Below are positions 1-8,519 of a stretch of DNA of 64,000 nucleotides, piece by piece. A model generated the notes under the pieces. The model saw nothing but the letters and a program-made list of their open reading frames with translations. It ran no database searches and was not told where the DNA came from. The DNA comes from a bacterium YEK0313 (lineage in GTDB: Bacteria > Pseudomonadota > Alphaproteobacteria > Rhizobiales > Phreatobacteraceae). The translations under genes and the position numbers were made by a program. Location of the stretch: assembly GCA_000751295.2 (NCBI GenBank), contig CCMO02000001.1:4988615-5052614 (forward strand), given 5' to 3'. Within the stretch, counting starts at the first letter, position 1; each line of letters begins with the position of its first letter.

Positions 1-1
1 G

Positions 2-925
2 GCCCAGGCGTCGGCCCCGTCACAAGCCTGGCCGAACCGGGCCGTGCGGCTGATCGTGCCCTATGCCGCCGGCGGCAATGTCGACGTCGCCGCGCGCATT
101 CTCGCCGAGAAGCTGCAGCAGGAGCTCGGCCAGCCCTTCGTCATCGAGAACAAGCCGGGCGCCGGCGGGCTCATCGGCAGCGAGACGGTCGCCCGCGCCG
201 AACCCGACGGCTACACGCTCCTGATCGGCGCCAACGGGCCGATCCTGTTCGCGCCCGAAATGGGCACGCGCCGGGCCTATGAATGGCGCCGCGACTTCAT
301 TCCGGTCAGCACGGTGACGCTGACCCCGCTCGTCCTGCAGGTGCATCCCGACCTGCCGGCCAAGTCCATGGCCGAATTTCTCGCGCTGGCGCGCACCCGC
401 CAGCCACCGCTCACCATGGCCTCGCCCGGTCCCGGCACCACCAACCACCTGATGTCGGAGCTGATGCAGTCGAAGCTCGGCGTGACCTGGATGACCGTGC
501 AGTATCGCGGCAACGCCCCGGCGACCAACGACCTCGTCGGCGGCCATGTCCAGTTCAACCTCGACCAGCTGTCGGTGGCCCTGCCGTTCCTGAAGGACAA
601 CCGCACGCGCGCCCTTGCCGTGACCGGTCCGCAGCGCCTCGCCGAGCTGCCCGACGTGCCGACCTTCACCGAGCTCGGCTACGGCGAGATCGACGGCCAG
701 ACCTTCACCGGCCTGATGGCGCCGGCGGCGACGCCCGAGCCGGTGATCCGCCGCCTGCACGAGACGGTGATCCGCATTCTCAACGACGCCCAGGTCAAGG
801 CGCGCTTCGCCGAGCTCGGCGCGCAGTCGGCGCCGATGGGCCGGGACGCGTTCCGCGCCTATCTGGAGCGCGAGGACCAGACCTGGATCCCGCTGATCCG
901 TCGCCTCGACATCCGCTCGCAATAG
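2..925 (+). CDS. TctC/Bug-family substrate-binding protein, 5' truncated by window edge
   Basis: Periplasmic solute receptor of the tripartite tricarboxylate (TctC/Bug) type, which binds carboxylates or related small molecules. The frame is already open at the first bases of the window, so the true start and most of the signal peptide lie upstream; the GTG at 44 is internal. The roughly 307 visible residues begin near a signal-peptide end and show family hallmarks: RLIVPYAAGG, then the IENKPGAGG loop and PDGYTLL. No tctA or tctB follows, so it is probably an orphan receptor, a common situation in this family. The ligand cannot be read from sequence. It converges with the LysR gene on the other strand. 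Confidence 0.88.
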   Translation, partial: AQASAPSQAWPNRAVRLIVPYAAGGNVDVAARILAEKLQQELGQPFVIENKPGAGGLIGSETVARAEPDGYTLLIGANGPILFAPEMGTRRAYEWRRDFIPVSTVTLTPLVLQVHPDLPAKSMAEFLALARTRQPPLTMASPGPGTTNHLMSELMQSKLGVTWMTVQYRGNAPATNDLVGGHVQFNLDQLSVALPFLKDNRTRALAVTGPQRLAELPDVPTFTELGYGEIDGQTFTGLMAPAATPEPVIRRLHETVIRILNDAQVKARFAELGAQSAPMGRDAFRAYLEREDQTWIPLIRRLDIRSQ

Positions 926-956
926 CCGGCGGTGCGGCCAAAGGCGAAATCCCGGT

Positions 957-1880
957 TCAAGGCCGGCGCGCCAGCGCATCGTCGAAGCCGCGGCAGAAGG
1001 CCGCCGCGGCATCCACGGCGACGGCGGCGACGAGCTGGGCCAGGCGCGTCCCGGCCGTCGGCAGATAGAGCGCCGCATAGGAGGTCGGCGGGAAAACCGG
1101 CGTCACGGTCAGCAGGCACAGCGAGCCCTCGGCAAGCTCGCGCTGCACCGTGACCGGTGGCAGCACCGTGATGCCGATGCCGGCAACGGCCATGCCCACC
1201 GTCGTCGCCAGCGAGTTCGAACGGTGCAGGACAGGCTCCTCGGCCCCGTGCCCGGCGAAATAGTCGACCAACCTGACATCGTTCAGGCTGCCCGCCTCGT
1301 AGGAGATGATCGGATAGCCTGCCAGATCCTCCGGAGTAAGCACCTCGCCGAGGTCGTGGCGCAGGAGATCAGGGCTCGCCACCCAGGCCATGCCGAGCGT
1401 GCAGAGGTCGACGACGCGGAACATGCCGGCGTCTGACGGCGTCACGACGAAGGCGATGTCGAGCTCGCCGGCTTCCAGCTTGCGCCGCAGCACGGCACCG
1501 GCATCGGTCACCACGGTGAAGCGGATGTCGGGAAACTGCGCCTTCAGCGTCGCGGAGATTCGCGGCAGCAGCGCGATCGCCATGCTTGGCGGCAGGCCGA
1601 GCCGCACCGAACCCCTGACGGCCTGCGACGGATCCAGCCGCTCGATCAGCGCCGTGTAGCGGGCCACGATGTCGCGCGCCTCATCGACAAAGATCGCCCC
1701 TTGCCGGGTCGTGCTGACCTCGCGGCTGTCGCGCTCGAACAGCTTGAAGCCGAGCTCCTGCTCCATCGCCGCGATACGGTTGGAGATCGCCGCCGCGGTG
1801 ATGTTCAGGCGTTCGGCGGTCGCCCGGAAGTTGCGCAGCTCGGCGAGCCGGATGGCGGTTTCAAGAAAGCGGATGTTCAT
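957..1880 (-). CDS. LysR-family transcriptional regulator
   Basis: DNA-binding regulator of 307 aa. The N-terminal winged helix-turn-helix occupies about residues 1-60 (FLETAIRLAELRNFRATAE, then AAAISNRIAAMEQELG and LFERDSREV), followed by a type 2 periplasmic-binding-like co-inducer domain from about residue 90. Length and start are standard for the family. It lies on the same strand as, and 120 bp downstream of, the HpcH/HpaI aldolase gene, and converges with the Bug receptor. Either neighbour could be a target, but LysR regulators usually act on a divergent gene and none is present, so the regulon is undetermined. Confidence 0.9.
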   Translation of the reverse strand: MNIRFLETAIRLAELRNFRATAERLNITAAAISNRIAAMEQELGFKLFERDSREVSTTRQGAIFVDEARDIVARYTALIERLDPSQAVRGSVRLGLPPSMAIALLPRISATLKAQFPDIRFTVVTDAGAVLRRKLEAGELDIAFVVTPSDAGMFRVVDLCTLGMAWVASPDLLRHDLGEVLTPEDLAGYPIISYEAGSLNDVRLVDYFAGHGAEEPVLHRSNSLATTVGMAVAGIGITVLPPVTVQRELAEGSLCLLTVTPVFPPTSYAALYLPTAGTRLAQLVAAVAVDAAAAFCRGFDDALARRP

Positions 1881-2000
1881 GCCGTCCTGCCGCCCGGTTC
1901 CGACACGGGCTGAAGCCCCGGTGGCGCGGCGCCGATGTTCGCCCGATCACCGGCCGACGGCAATGGCCAATTCCCACGCCGGGTGGCCGCCGTGCCGGGT

Positions 2001-2744
2001 TCAGGCGAGGATGCCCTCCGTGCCGAGCGCCGCGATGGTGGCCGCCATGCCCTGGCGGATCGTCATGGTCTGGGTGGCGACCACCATCAGCGCGGCGCCC
2101 TCCTCGCGCGCGAAGGCGCGTTCGGCCGGCGTCCAGGCCGGCATGATCCATGGCTTGCCGGCGGCGCGTGCCGCCCGCGCGCAGCGCGCGAGATCGTCGC
2201 GGTCCGCGGGGGTAAAGGCATAGGCGCCGCGGCCCCGCGCAAGGGCAAGATCCGTCGGTCCGGGGAACAGTCCGTCCACCGTGTCGAGCGCGGCGATCGC
2301 TTCGACATCGGCGAGGCTCTCGGCCGTTTCGATCAGGGCGAAGCAGCGCGTCCTGCGGTTTTCCGCCGCTAGCGCGTCACTGTCCGGCCGGCCATAGCCG
2401 AACACCCGGCCGCCGGCGAAGCTGCGCGTGCCCAGCATCGGATATTTCGCCGCGGCGGTGACGGCGCGGGCATGGGCCACATCCAGGAGATGGGGAATGA
2501 CGACGCCGTCGGCGCCGAAATCGAGCGCCTGCTGGATGGCCTCGGCCGTCGGCGCGACGACCTTGGCGATCGTCCGCATGCCCTTGGCCCGGGCGAGCGC
2601 CAGGAACTGGTCGAGCGTCGACAGGTCGAAAGAGCCGTGTTCGAGCTCGACGATCAGGTTGCGATAGCCGGCAAGATGCGCCATTTCGAGAAAGTTGAAA
2701 TGCGGCTGCGCCATCCACAGCGCGACATCATCCATCGCCATCAT
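2001..2744 (-). CDS. HpcH/HpaI aldolase / citrate lyase family protein
   Basis: Class II (metal-dependent) aldolase of the HpcH/HpaI superfamily, which cleaves or forms C-C bonds of 2-keto-3-deoxy or 4-hydroxy-2-oxo acids. In its 247 aa the TIM-barrel motifs are visible: ELEHG near residue 33 (catalytic His), IETAES (metal-binding Glu) and FPGPTDLALARG (metal-binding Asp). The N-terminus starts directly in the barrel, slightly shorter than HpaI; starts at the ATG at 2744 or three codons in are both possible, with a GGAG just upstream. The substrate is not predictable. It is divergent from the TSUP exporter, with a 235-bp spacer carrying their promoters. Confidence 0.82.
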   Translation of the reverse strand: MMAMDDVALWMAQPHFNFLEMAHLAGYRNLIVELEHGSFDLSTLDQFLALARAKGMRTIAKVVAPTAEAIQQALDFGADGVVIPHLLDVAHARAVTAAAKYPMLGTRSFAGGRVFGYGRPDSDALAAENRRTRCFALIETAESLADVEAIAALDTVDGLFPGPTDLALARGRGAYAFTPADRDDLARCARAARAAGKPWIMPAWTPAERAFAREEGAALMVVATQTMTIRQGMAATIAALGTEGILA

Positions 2745-2979
2745 GTCTCCAGGGTCTTGCGCAAGCGGGGAGGTTCCATCGGCCGCAATCCCGTCCTGAG
2801 CGAGGGCACGACCTATGGCGACGCTAGGGGCCGATCCGCGCCGTCGTCCAACGAGATTTCCTTGGCGGCCGAACAGTTTTCCTGAGCACCTCGCCCGGCA
2901 GGCCTGCTTGCCCGGCAGGGCAGATGCGGCGCGTTCCGCCGTTCCGAAAGGGAACCATCGCCTCTAATTCTTGACCATC

Positions 2980-3738
2980 ATGGAATGGCTTTCCCGTCTC
3001 GGCGATTCCCCGCCCCTGGTCGTGCTGATCGCAGCGCTCGTCGCCGGCACGGTGCGCGGCTACACCGGCTTCGGCTCGGCCATGATCTTCATGCCGGTGG
3101 CCGGCGCCTATCTCGGCCCCAAGACCGCCATCGGCATCATGTGGATCATCGACGCCACCATGCAGCTCGTCATGGTGCGCTCGACCTGGCGCCATGCCCG
3201 CTGGGGCGAGATCGGCCCGCTCTTCATCGGTTATGTCGTCGGCCTGCCGCTCGGCATCTACACGCTGATGACGGTCGATCCCGGGCCGATCCGTTGGGTC
3301 ACCTCGCTCTCGATCATGGTGGCGCTCGGCATGCTGCTCACCGCGCGGCGCGTCGAGACCTCGCCGGGACTGCCGGCGACCGTCGCGACCGGCGCCGTCT
3401 CGGGCTTGATCTCCGGCGTCGCCAGCCTCGGTGGCATGGTGCTGTCGCTGTTCTGGCTCGCCGGCCCGAGCCGCAACGAAGCGGTGCGCGGTTCGTCCGT
3501 CGCCTTCTTCGTGCCGGCCTCGCTCCTTTCAGGCGCCCTGCTCGCCCTGGCTGGGCTGTTCACGGCGGAAGCCGTGCGCATCGCCGCCTGGACCATGGCG
3601 CCCTACGGGCTCGGCATCGGCCTCGGCTCGTTCCTGTTCAGCCGCGCCGATGCGCGCCTGTTCCGGCCCGTCGCCTTCGCGGTCATCGCCGCCGCGGCGC
3701 TCACCAGCCTGCCGGCACTGGACGGCTGGCTGCGCTGA
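2980..3738 (+). CDS. TSUP (TauE/SafE) family membrane exporter
   Basis: Integral membrane protein of 252 aa in the TauE/SafE family, whose members move sulfite, sulfoacetate or other organic anions across the inner membrane. The usual two-repeat pattern is present: the N-terminal half contains GTVRGYTGFGSAMIFMP and the C-terminal half LISGVASLGGMVLSLFW, with about eight hydrophobic segments. I chose the ATG at 2980; a TTG three codons earlier (2971) also opens the frame but has no better ribosome-binding site. The gene is followed by an IS481 insertion. Its anion is unknown; sulfonate transport is possible because a NitT/TauT-like ABC operon lies downstream. Confidence 0.85.
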   Translation: MEWLSRLGDSPPLVVLIAALVAGTVRGYTGFGSAMIFMPVAGAYLGPKTAIGIMWIIDATMQLVMVRSTWRHARWGEIGPLFIGYVVGLPLGIYTLMTVDPGPIRWVTSLSIMVALGMLLTARRVETSPGLPATVATGAVSGLISGVASLGGMVLSLFWLAGPSRNEAVRGSSVAFFVPASLLSGALLALAGLFTAEAVRIAAWTMAPYGLGIGLGSFLFSRADARLFRPVAFAVIAAAALTSLPALDGWLR

Positions 3739-3822
3739 TGGCGAGGCACAGCGAAGCCGCCGCCATCCACACGCCGCGGCGCAGCACAAAAGCCCCTGGC
3801 GAACCGGCCGATCTTGCTGTTC

Positions 3823-3828
3823 CCTAGG
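3823..3828. repeat. Left copy of IS481 target-site duplication (CCTAGG)
   Basis: CCTAGG here is repeated exactly at 4831-4836 on the other side of the element. The core CTAG also provides the transposase stop codon: the minus-strand TAG occupies 3824-3826, outside the element proper. Confidence 0.93.
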
Positions 3829-4774
3829 TGTTTAGTCCCAGCATGTCATGGCCTGGCCGACGGCTGAACAGCTCTGGCTTTTCGGTGCTGATTTGCTTGA
3901 TGGCCTCAAGCGGGGTCCTGAACCGCAGCGCCTTGAGCTGCTTGGCGTAATTGTAGGCCAGCAGCCAGTCCCGGACGTGGCGCCTCAGGTCGTTGATCGA
4001 GGCGTAGTGGAAGGTGCGGACGGTGGCGTCCTTGATGGTTCGGACCATTCGTTCCGCCTGGCCGTTGGTCCACGGATGATAGGGCTTGGTGAGCCTGTGC
4101 GCGATGCTGTTCTCGGCGCAGGCTCTTCCGAAGGCGTGAGCGAGGAAGCCGCCCTCGGCCCTCTTGTCGTGCTGGACGAACTGAACGCCGTTATCCGTCA
4201 GCACCGTGTGGACCTTGTAGGGAACGGCCCTGACCAGCGCCTTGAGGAAGCCCGCCGCTACGAGCTTTGTCGCCTTCCGGTAGATCCTGGCGAAGACCAA
4301 TTTGGAGGTCCGGTCCACGGCCACGAACAGACAGGCCTTGCCGCCTTCATAGCGCAGCTCGGCGATGTCGATGTGGAAGTAGCCGATCTCGTAGGCCTTG
4401 AACCGCTTCGGTTTTTCGCGATCGGCCTTCGGCAGGCGAGAGATTCCGTGACGCTGAAGGCAGCGATGCAGCGACGAGCGCGTCAGATGCGGGATGACGT
4501 CCTTCAGCGCGACGAAGACGTCGTCCAGCGGCAGGCGGGCCTGCACACGCAGAGCGACGATCGCGGCCTCCTCGATGGCAGAGAGAACGGAACTGTGGCT
4601 TTCCTTCGGACCCATCGGCTCATCTTCGACCGTCTGCCGGGACCGCCACTTCCTCACGGTCTTCTCGTTGATCCCGAAGCGCCGCGCGAGCTCCGCGGCC
4701 GAAGCTTGCGATCGCTGTAGCTCCGTTCGAACGGCGTGCGTGGTCGTGGCGCTCCCGTGAAGAACCTGGCCCAT
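3824..4774 (-). CDS. IS481-family transposase (DDE)
   Basis: Transposase of 316 aa with an N-terminal helix-turn-helix (about 22-48, AELARRFGINEKTVRKWRS) and an integrase-like catalytic core. The DDE triad can be placed at Asp136 (FHIDIAEL), Asp194 (VLTDNGVQF) and Glu241 (NGQAERMVRTIK). The start at 4774 has GAGAGGGA upstream inside the right terminus. The frame reads through the left inverted repeat and ends with a TAG made by the CTAG target duplication, so its last codons encode the terminal repeat (GLNT). Nothing is broken, so the element is probably active or recently so. Confidence 0.95.
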   Translation of the reverse strand: MGQVLHGSATTTHAVRTELQRSQASAAELARRFGINEKTVRKWRSRQTVEDEPMGPKESHSSVLSAIEEAAIVALRVQARLPLDDVFVALKDVIPHLTRSSLHRCLQRHGISRLPKADREKPKRFKAYEIGYFHIDIAELRYEGGKACLFVAVDRTSKLVFARIYRKATKLVAAGFLKALVRAVPYKVHTVLTDNGVQFVQHDKRAEGGFLAHAFGRACAENSIAHRLTKPYHPWTNGQAERMVRTIKDATVRTFHYASINDLRRHVRDWLLAYNYAKQLKALRFRTPLEAIKQISTEKPELFSRRPGHDMLGLNT

Positions 4775-4830
4775 AGCGCGTCCCTCTCTGATGACGATAA
4801 CGATACGCCATCACACCGTGGGACTAAACA
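3829..4830 (-). mobile_element. IS481-family insertion sequence, apparently intact
   Basis: A 1002-bp element bounded by perfect 12-bp terminal inverted repeats (TGTTTAGTCCCA at 3829-3840 and its complement at 4819-4830), with weaker matching a few bases further in. It is flanked on both sides by CCTAGG (3823-3828 and 4831-4836), the NCTAGN target duplication known for IS481. It carries one full-length transposase gene on the minus strand. It sits between the TSUP gene and an ABC transporter operon, its right end 40 bp before the ATPase start codon. Intact ends and an intact target duplication suggest a fairly recent insertion. Confidence 0.95.
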
Positions 4831-4836
4831 CCTAGG
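4831..4836. repeat. Right copy of IS481 target-site duplication (CCTAGG)
   Basis: Exact match to 3823-3828. It marks the right boundary of the insertion, 40 bp upstream of the ABC ATPase start codon. Confidence 0.93.
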
Positions 4837-4875
4837 CGCGGGAGAGAGGAAGCGAATGCCGGGAGACAGGGCGTC

Positions 4876-5694
4876 ATGAGCGGCGCAGCGGACGCGAGCG
4901 CCGTCAGCCTGAGAAACATTGCCGTATCCTTCGGGCTCGGCGCGTCCCGTTTCGACGCGGTGACCGAGGTCGATCTCGACGTCGGCGCGCACGAATTCGT
5001 CGCGATCGTCGGGCCGACCGGCTGCGGCAAGTCGACTTTGCTCAACGTGACCGCCGGCCTGCAGGCGCCGGCCGCCGGCACGGTCGAGGTCTTCGGGCGG
5101 CCGCTGCGGGGCCTGAACCGCGACGCCGGCTATCTCTTCCAGCAGGAATCGCTGATGCCCTGGAAGACCGTCACCGAGAATGTGGCGATCGGCCTCGAGG
5201 TTGCGGGCGTCGCGACGGCCGAGGCCCGCCGCAGGGCCGGCGAATGGCTGGAGCGGGTCGGCCTTGCCGGATTCGGCGATCGCTATCCGCGCATGCTCTC
5301 CGGCGGCCAGCGCAAGCGCGTCGGCCTCGCCCAGGTGCTGATCCGCGATCCGAAGCTGCTCCTGATGGACGAGCCCTTCGGCCCGCTCGACGCCCAGACC
5401 CGCCTCGTCATGGGCGACCTCCTGCTCAGGCTCTGGTCCGGCGACCGCAAGGCGGTGATGTTCATCACCCATGATCTGGACGAGGCGATCGGCCTCGCCG
5501 ACCGGGTCATGATCATGTCCGCCGGGCCGAAGGCGCGCATGATCGGCAATTTCACCGTGCCGCTGCCGCGGCCGCGCGACATTGCCGAGATCCGCCACGA
5601 CGGCGACTTCATCCGCCTGCACCGCGAGATCTGGAACGCGCTGCGCGAGGAGGTGATGAAGGCCTATCGTTCCGACAGTGCGAGCACGTCATGA
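4876..5694 (+). CDS. NitT/TauT-type ABC transporter ATP-binding protein
   Basis: Cytoplasmic ATPase (272 aa) of an importer in the nitrate/sulfonate/taurine/pyrimidine-precursor group. Walker A GPTGCGKST is at 46-54, the Q-loop LFQQESLMPW near 88-97 (typical of SsuB/TauB/ThiZ-like ATPases), signature LSGGQ at 141-145, and Walker B LLLMDEP at 161-167 with a switch His in ITHDLDEA. The start at 4876 is preceded by GGGAGACAGGG. Its stop overlaps the permease start (ATGA). The IS481 element ends only 40 bp upstream, so the native promoter may have been separated from this operon. Confidence 0.92.
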   Translation: MSGAADASAVSLRNIAVSFGLGASRFDAVTEVDLDVGAHEFVAIVGPTGCGKSTLLNVTAGLQAPAAGTVEVFGRPLRGLNRDAGYLFQQESLMPWKTVTENVAIGLEVAGVATAEARRRAGEWLERVGLAGFGDRYPRMLSGGQRKRVGLAQVLIRDPKLLLMDEPFGPLDAQTRLVMGDLLLRLWSGDRKAVMFITHDLDEAIGLADRVMIMSAGPKARMIGNFTVPLPRPRDIAEIRHDGDFIRLHREIWNALREEVMKAYRSDSASTS

Positions 5695-6464
5695 CCAGCC
5701 GTTTCGCCCTCCTCGCCTGCCAGATCCTGGTCGCCGTCGTCGCGCTGATGCTCTGGCACCTGGCCTCCACCACCACGCTGTTCGGCAATCCGAAGACCGT
5801 CGCCTTCTTTTTCGCCGACCCGGTCGGCGTCGGCGCGCGCATCGTCAAATGGTTCACCGACGGCTCGATCTGGTTCCATCTCTGGATCACGCTGGTCGAG
5901 TCGGTGCTCGCTTTCATCTCCGGCGCGCTCGGCGGCATCGTCTTCGGCTTCTGGTTCGCGCGCCAGCCGAGCGTCGCCGCCGTGTTCGACCCTTACGTGA
6001 AGGCCGCCAACGCCCTGCCGCGCGTCGTGCTGGCGCCGATCTTCGCGCTGTGGTTCGGGCTCGGCATCTGGTCCAAGGTGGCCCTCGGCTTCACCCTGGT
6101 GTTCTTCATCGTCTTCTTCAACGTCTATCAAGGCGTCAAGGAGGTCAGCCAGCCGGTGCTGGCCAATGCCCGCATGCTCGGCATGAACGAGCGCCAGCTG
6201 CTGCGCCACGTCTATTGGCCCTCGGCCATGTCCTGGGTGTTCTCCAGCCTGCACACCTCGGTGGGCTTTGCCGTGGTCGGCGCGGTGGTCGGCGAATATC
6301 TCGGCTCGGCCGCCGGCCTCGGCTACCTGATCCAGCAGGCCGAAGGCGTCTTCGACGTGACCGGCGTCTTTGCCGGCATGTTCGTGCTGATGGCCTTCGT
6401 GCTTTCGGTCGATTTCGTCATGACCCGGGTCGAGCAGCGGCTGCTCGCCTGGCGCGGCACCTGA
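5691..6464 (+). CDS. ABC transporter permease (NitT/TauT type)
   Basis: Inner-membrane permease of 257 aa with about six membrane segments and the BPD_transp_1 coupling region: EVSQPVLANARMLGMNERQLLRHVYWPSAM, the EAA-like loop that contacts the ATPase. It overlaps the ATPase gene by four bases and is followed 46 bp later by the binding-protein gene, giving a complete importer with the gene order ATPase-permease-receptor. The substrate is undetermined. Confidence 0.9.
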   Translation: MTSRFALLACQILVAVVALMLWHLASTTTLFGNPKTVAFFFADPVGVGARIVKWFTDGSIWFHLWITLVESVLAFISGALGGIVFGFWFARQPSVAAVFDPYVKAANALPRVVLAPIFALWFGLGIWSKVALGFTLVFFIVFFNVYQGVKEVSQPVLANARMLGMNERQLLRHVYWPSAMSWVFSSLHTSVGFAVVGAVVGEYLGSAAGLGYLIQQAEGVFDVTGVFAGMFVLMAFVLSVDFVMTRVEQRLLAWRGT

Positions 6465-6510
6465 GCGCCGCACCCGTCGCCGCAACCGACAAAAAACGCG
6501 GAGGAACGCC

Positions 6511-7542
6511 ATGAAACGCAGGACATTCGTGATCGGCGCGGCCGGTCTGCCCCTCGCCGCCCCGTTCATCGCATCAGGCCCGGCGACGGCCCAGGGCCCG
6601 GCGCCGGAAAAGCCGAACCTCACCCTCGGGGTCGGCGGCAAGCCGCTGCTCTACTACCTGCCGCTGACCATCGCCGAGCAGAAGGGCTATTTCCGCGAGG
6701 AAGGGCTCAATGTCACCATCAACGACTTCGCCGGCGGCTCGAAGTCGCTGCAGGCCCTGGTCGGCGGCTCGGTCGACGTCGTCACCGGCGCCTACGAACA
6801 CACGATCCGCATGCAGCACAAGGGCCAGGACATCGTCGCGGTCTGCGACCTCGGCCGCTATCCCGGCATCGTCATCGCGGTACGCAAGAGCCTTGCCGGC
6901 ACGGTCAAGTCGATCGCCGATCTGAAGGGCCGCCGGATCGGCGTCACCGCGCCGGGCTCGTCGACCGCCCTGCTGCTGCAATATGCGCTGCAGAAGAACG
7001 GCCTCGCCACCACCGACGCCGCCCAGATCGGCATCGGCGGCGGCGCGAGCGCGGTCGCCGCGATCAAGAACGGCGGCATCGACGGCCTGTCGCATCTCGA
7101 CCCGGTGATCAGCCAGCTCCAGCATGACGGCGATATCGCGATCCTGCTCGACACGCGCACCGAGGCCGGCACGCGCGCCCTGTTCGGCGGCACCAATCCG
7201 GCGGCGACGGTCTATCTGCAGAAGAGCTTCATCGACGCCAATCCGGTGACCACGCAGCGGCTGGTCAATGCCTTCCTGAAGGCGCTGAAATGGATCGCCG
7301 CGGCGACGCCGGAGGATGTCGCCAAGCTGGTGCCGGAGGACTATCTCCTCGGCAACCGCACGCTCTACATGCAGGCGTTCCAGAACTCGCGGGCCATGTA
7401 TTCGCCCGACGGCATGGTGACCGAGGACGGCTACGTCTCGATGATGGCCGCCCTGCGGGCGCTCGATCCCGAGCTCGCCAATGCCCAGGTGCCCTACGAA
7501 AGGACCTTCAACCCGGCCTTCGTCAGGGCCGCCAAGGTCTGA
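6511..7542 (+). CDS. NMT1/THI5-like ABC transporter substrate-binding protein
   Basis: Periplasmic receptor (343 aa) for the preceding ABC permease. The N-terminus (MKRRTFVIGAAGLPLAAPF) is a twin-arginine-like signal peptide with cleavage probably after ATAQG. The mature part shows the NMT1/SsuA fold: YYLPLTIAEQKGYF near residue 48, VGGSVDVVTGAYEHT, and ADLKGRRIGVTAPGSST. The start has GGAGG about eight bases upstream. Members of this group carry aliphatic sulfonates, nitrate, taurine or thiamine-precursor pyrimidines; sequence alone does not decide between them. It is the last gene of the operon and converges with the YebC-like gene. Confidence 0.9.
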   Translation: MKRRTFVIGAAGLPLAAPFIASGPATAQGPAPEKPNLTLGVGGKPLLYYLPLTIAEQKGYFREEGLNVTINDFAGGSKSLQALVGGSVDVVTGAYEHTIRMQHKGQDIVAVCDLGRYPGIVIAVRKSLAGTVKSIADLKGRRIGVTAPGSSTALLLQYALQKNGLATTDAAQIGIGGGASAVAAIKNGGIDGLSHLDPVISQLQHDGDIAILLDTRTEAGTRALFGGTNPAATVYLQKSFIDANPVTTQRLVNAFLKALKWIAAATPEDVAKLVPEDYLLGNRTLYMQAFQNSRAMYSPDGMVTEDGYVSMMAALRALDPELANAQVPYERTFNPAFVRAAKV

Positions 7543-7569
7543 CGCCCGGGAGCGACTTCGCAAAGTCTT

Positions 7570-7634
7570 CGACGGCCCGACGCGCCAGCGCCTTGGGCCG
7601 TCGGCACGATCAGGCGGCCGGCTGGCCGGCCGCC
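7570..7634. other. Two GC-rich inverted repeats between convergent genes
   Basis: The 102-bp convergent spacer between the ABC receptor and the YebC-like gene holds two stems. CGACGGCCC (7570-7578) pairs with GGGCCGTCG (7595-7603). GGCGGCCGGC (7613-7622) pairs with GCCGGCCGCC (7625-7634). Neither is followed by a T-tract, so they may slow or protect 3' ends of both transcripts rather than form classical intrinsic terminators. Confidence 0.45.
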
Positions 7635-7644
7635 GTCACCGGCC

Positions 7645-8391
7645 TCACGAGCTCATCTTGGCGACGAGCGCGTCCGACAGCTCGAAATTGGCATAGACGT
7701 TCTGGACGTCGTCGTTCTCGTCGAGCGTATCGATCAGCCGCAGCAGCTTCTCGCCGGTCTCGTCGTCGACCGCCACCGAGTTCTGCGGCCGCCAGGTCAG
7801 CGCCGACTTGCGCGGCTCGCCGAAGCGGGCTTCCAGCGCCTTGGTGACCTCGACCAGCCCTTCCACCGTCGTCGTGACCTCGTGGCCGGCTTCGCTCGAG
7901 ACGACATCGTCCGCGCCGGCCTCGATCGCCGCCTCCAGCATGTCGTCGGCCGAAGCCTTGGCGGCGTCGAACTCGATCACGCCGACGCGGTCGAACATGA
8001 ACGACACGGCGCCGGTTTCGGCGAGGTTGCCGCCGCTTTTGGTGAAGTAGGAGCGCACTTCCGAGGCGGTGCGGTTGCGGTTGTCGGTCAGCGCCTCGAC
8101 GATGACCGCGACGCCGCCCGGGCCGTAACCCTCGTAGCGGATCTCGTCATAGTTCTCGCTGTCGCCGCCCGACGCCTTCTTGATCGCCCGCTCGATATTG
8201 TCCTTGGGCATGTTTTCCGCACGCGCCGCGAGGATCGCCAGGCGCAGGCGCGGGTTCATGTTGGGGTCGGGCATGCCCATCTTGGCCGCCACGGTGATCT
8301 CGCGCGCCAGCTTGCCGAAAAGCTTCGAGCGGGCCGCGTCCTGGCGGCCCTTGCGATGCATGATGTTCTTGAACTGGGAATGCCCGGCCAT
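7645..8391 (-). CDS. YebC/PmpR-family DNA-binding regulator
   Basis: Cytoplasmic protein of 248 aa in the TACO1/YebC family, known both as DNA-binding regulators and as translation factors that relieve ribosome stalling. Hallmarks are MAGHSQFKNIMHRKGRQDAA at the N-terminus, NMNPRLRLAILAARAENMPKDNIERAIKKA, and YEGYGPGGVAVIVEALTDNRNRT. The frame is open nine codons further upstream, but the conserved MAGHS start at 8391 with GAGAGGG just before it is clearly the real one. In many bacteria this gene neighbours ruvC; here it is not followed by ruv genes. Confidence 0.94.
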   Translation of the reverse strand: MAGHSQFKNIMHRKGRQDAARSKLFGKLAREITVAAKMGMPDPNMNPRLRLAILAARAENMPKDNIERAIKKASGGDSENYDEIRYEGYGPGGVAVIVEALTDNRNRTASEVRSYFTKSGGNLAETGAVSFMFDRVGVIEFDAAKASADDMLEAAIEAGADDVVSSEAGHEVTTTVEGLVEVTKALEARFGEPRKSALTWRPQNSVAVDDETGEKLLRLIDTLDENDDVQNVYANFELSDALVAKMSS

Positions 8392-8519
8392 CGTACCCTC
8401 TCGACCCGCCGTCTCCAAAACGGACGTGCACCGGCCCTCGGCGCCAGAGGCACCGATCAGGCCGGTGATGATTTCGCGGGTCTTATAGGCGCGGATTCAG
8501 TCGAAATCCAGACGCCGGC

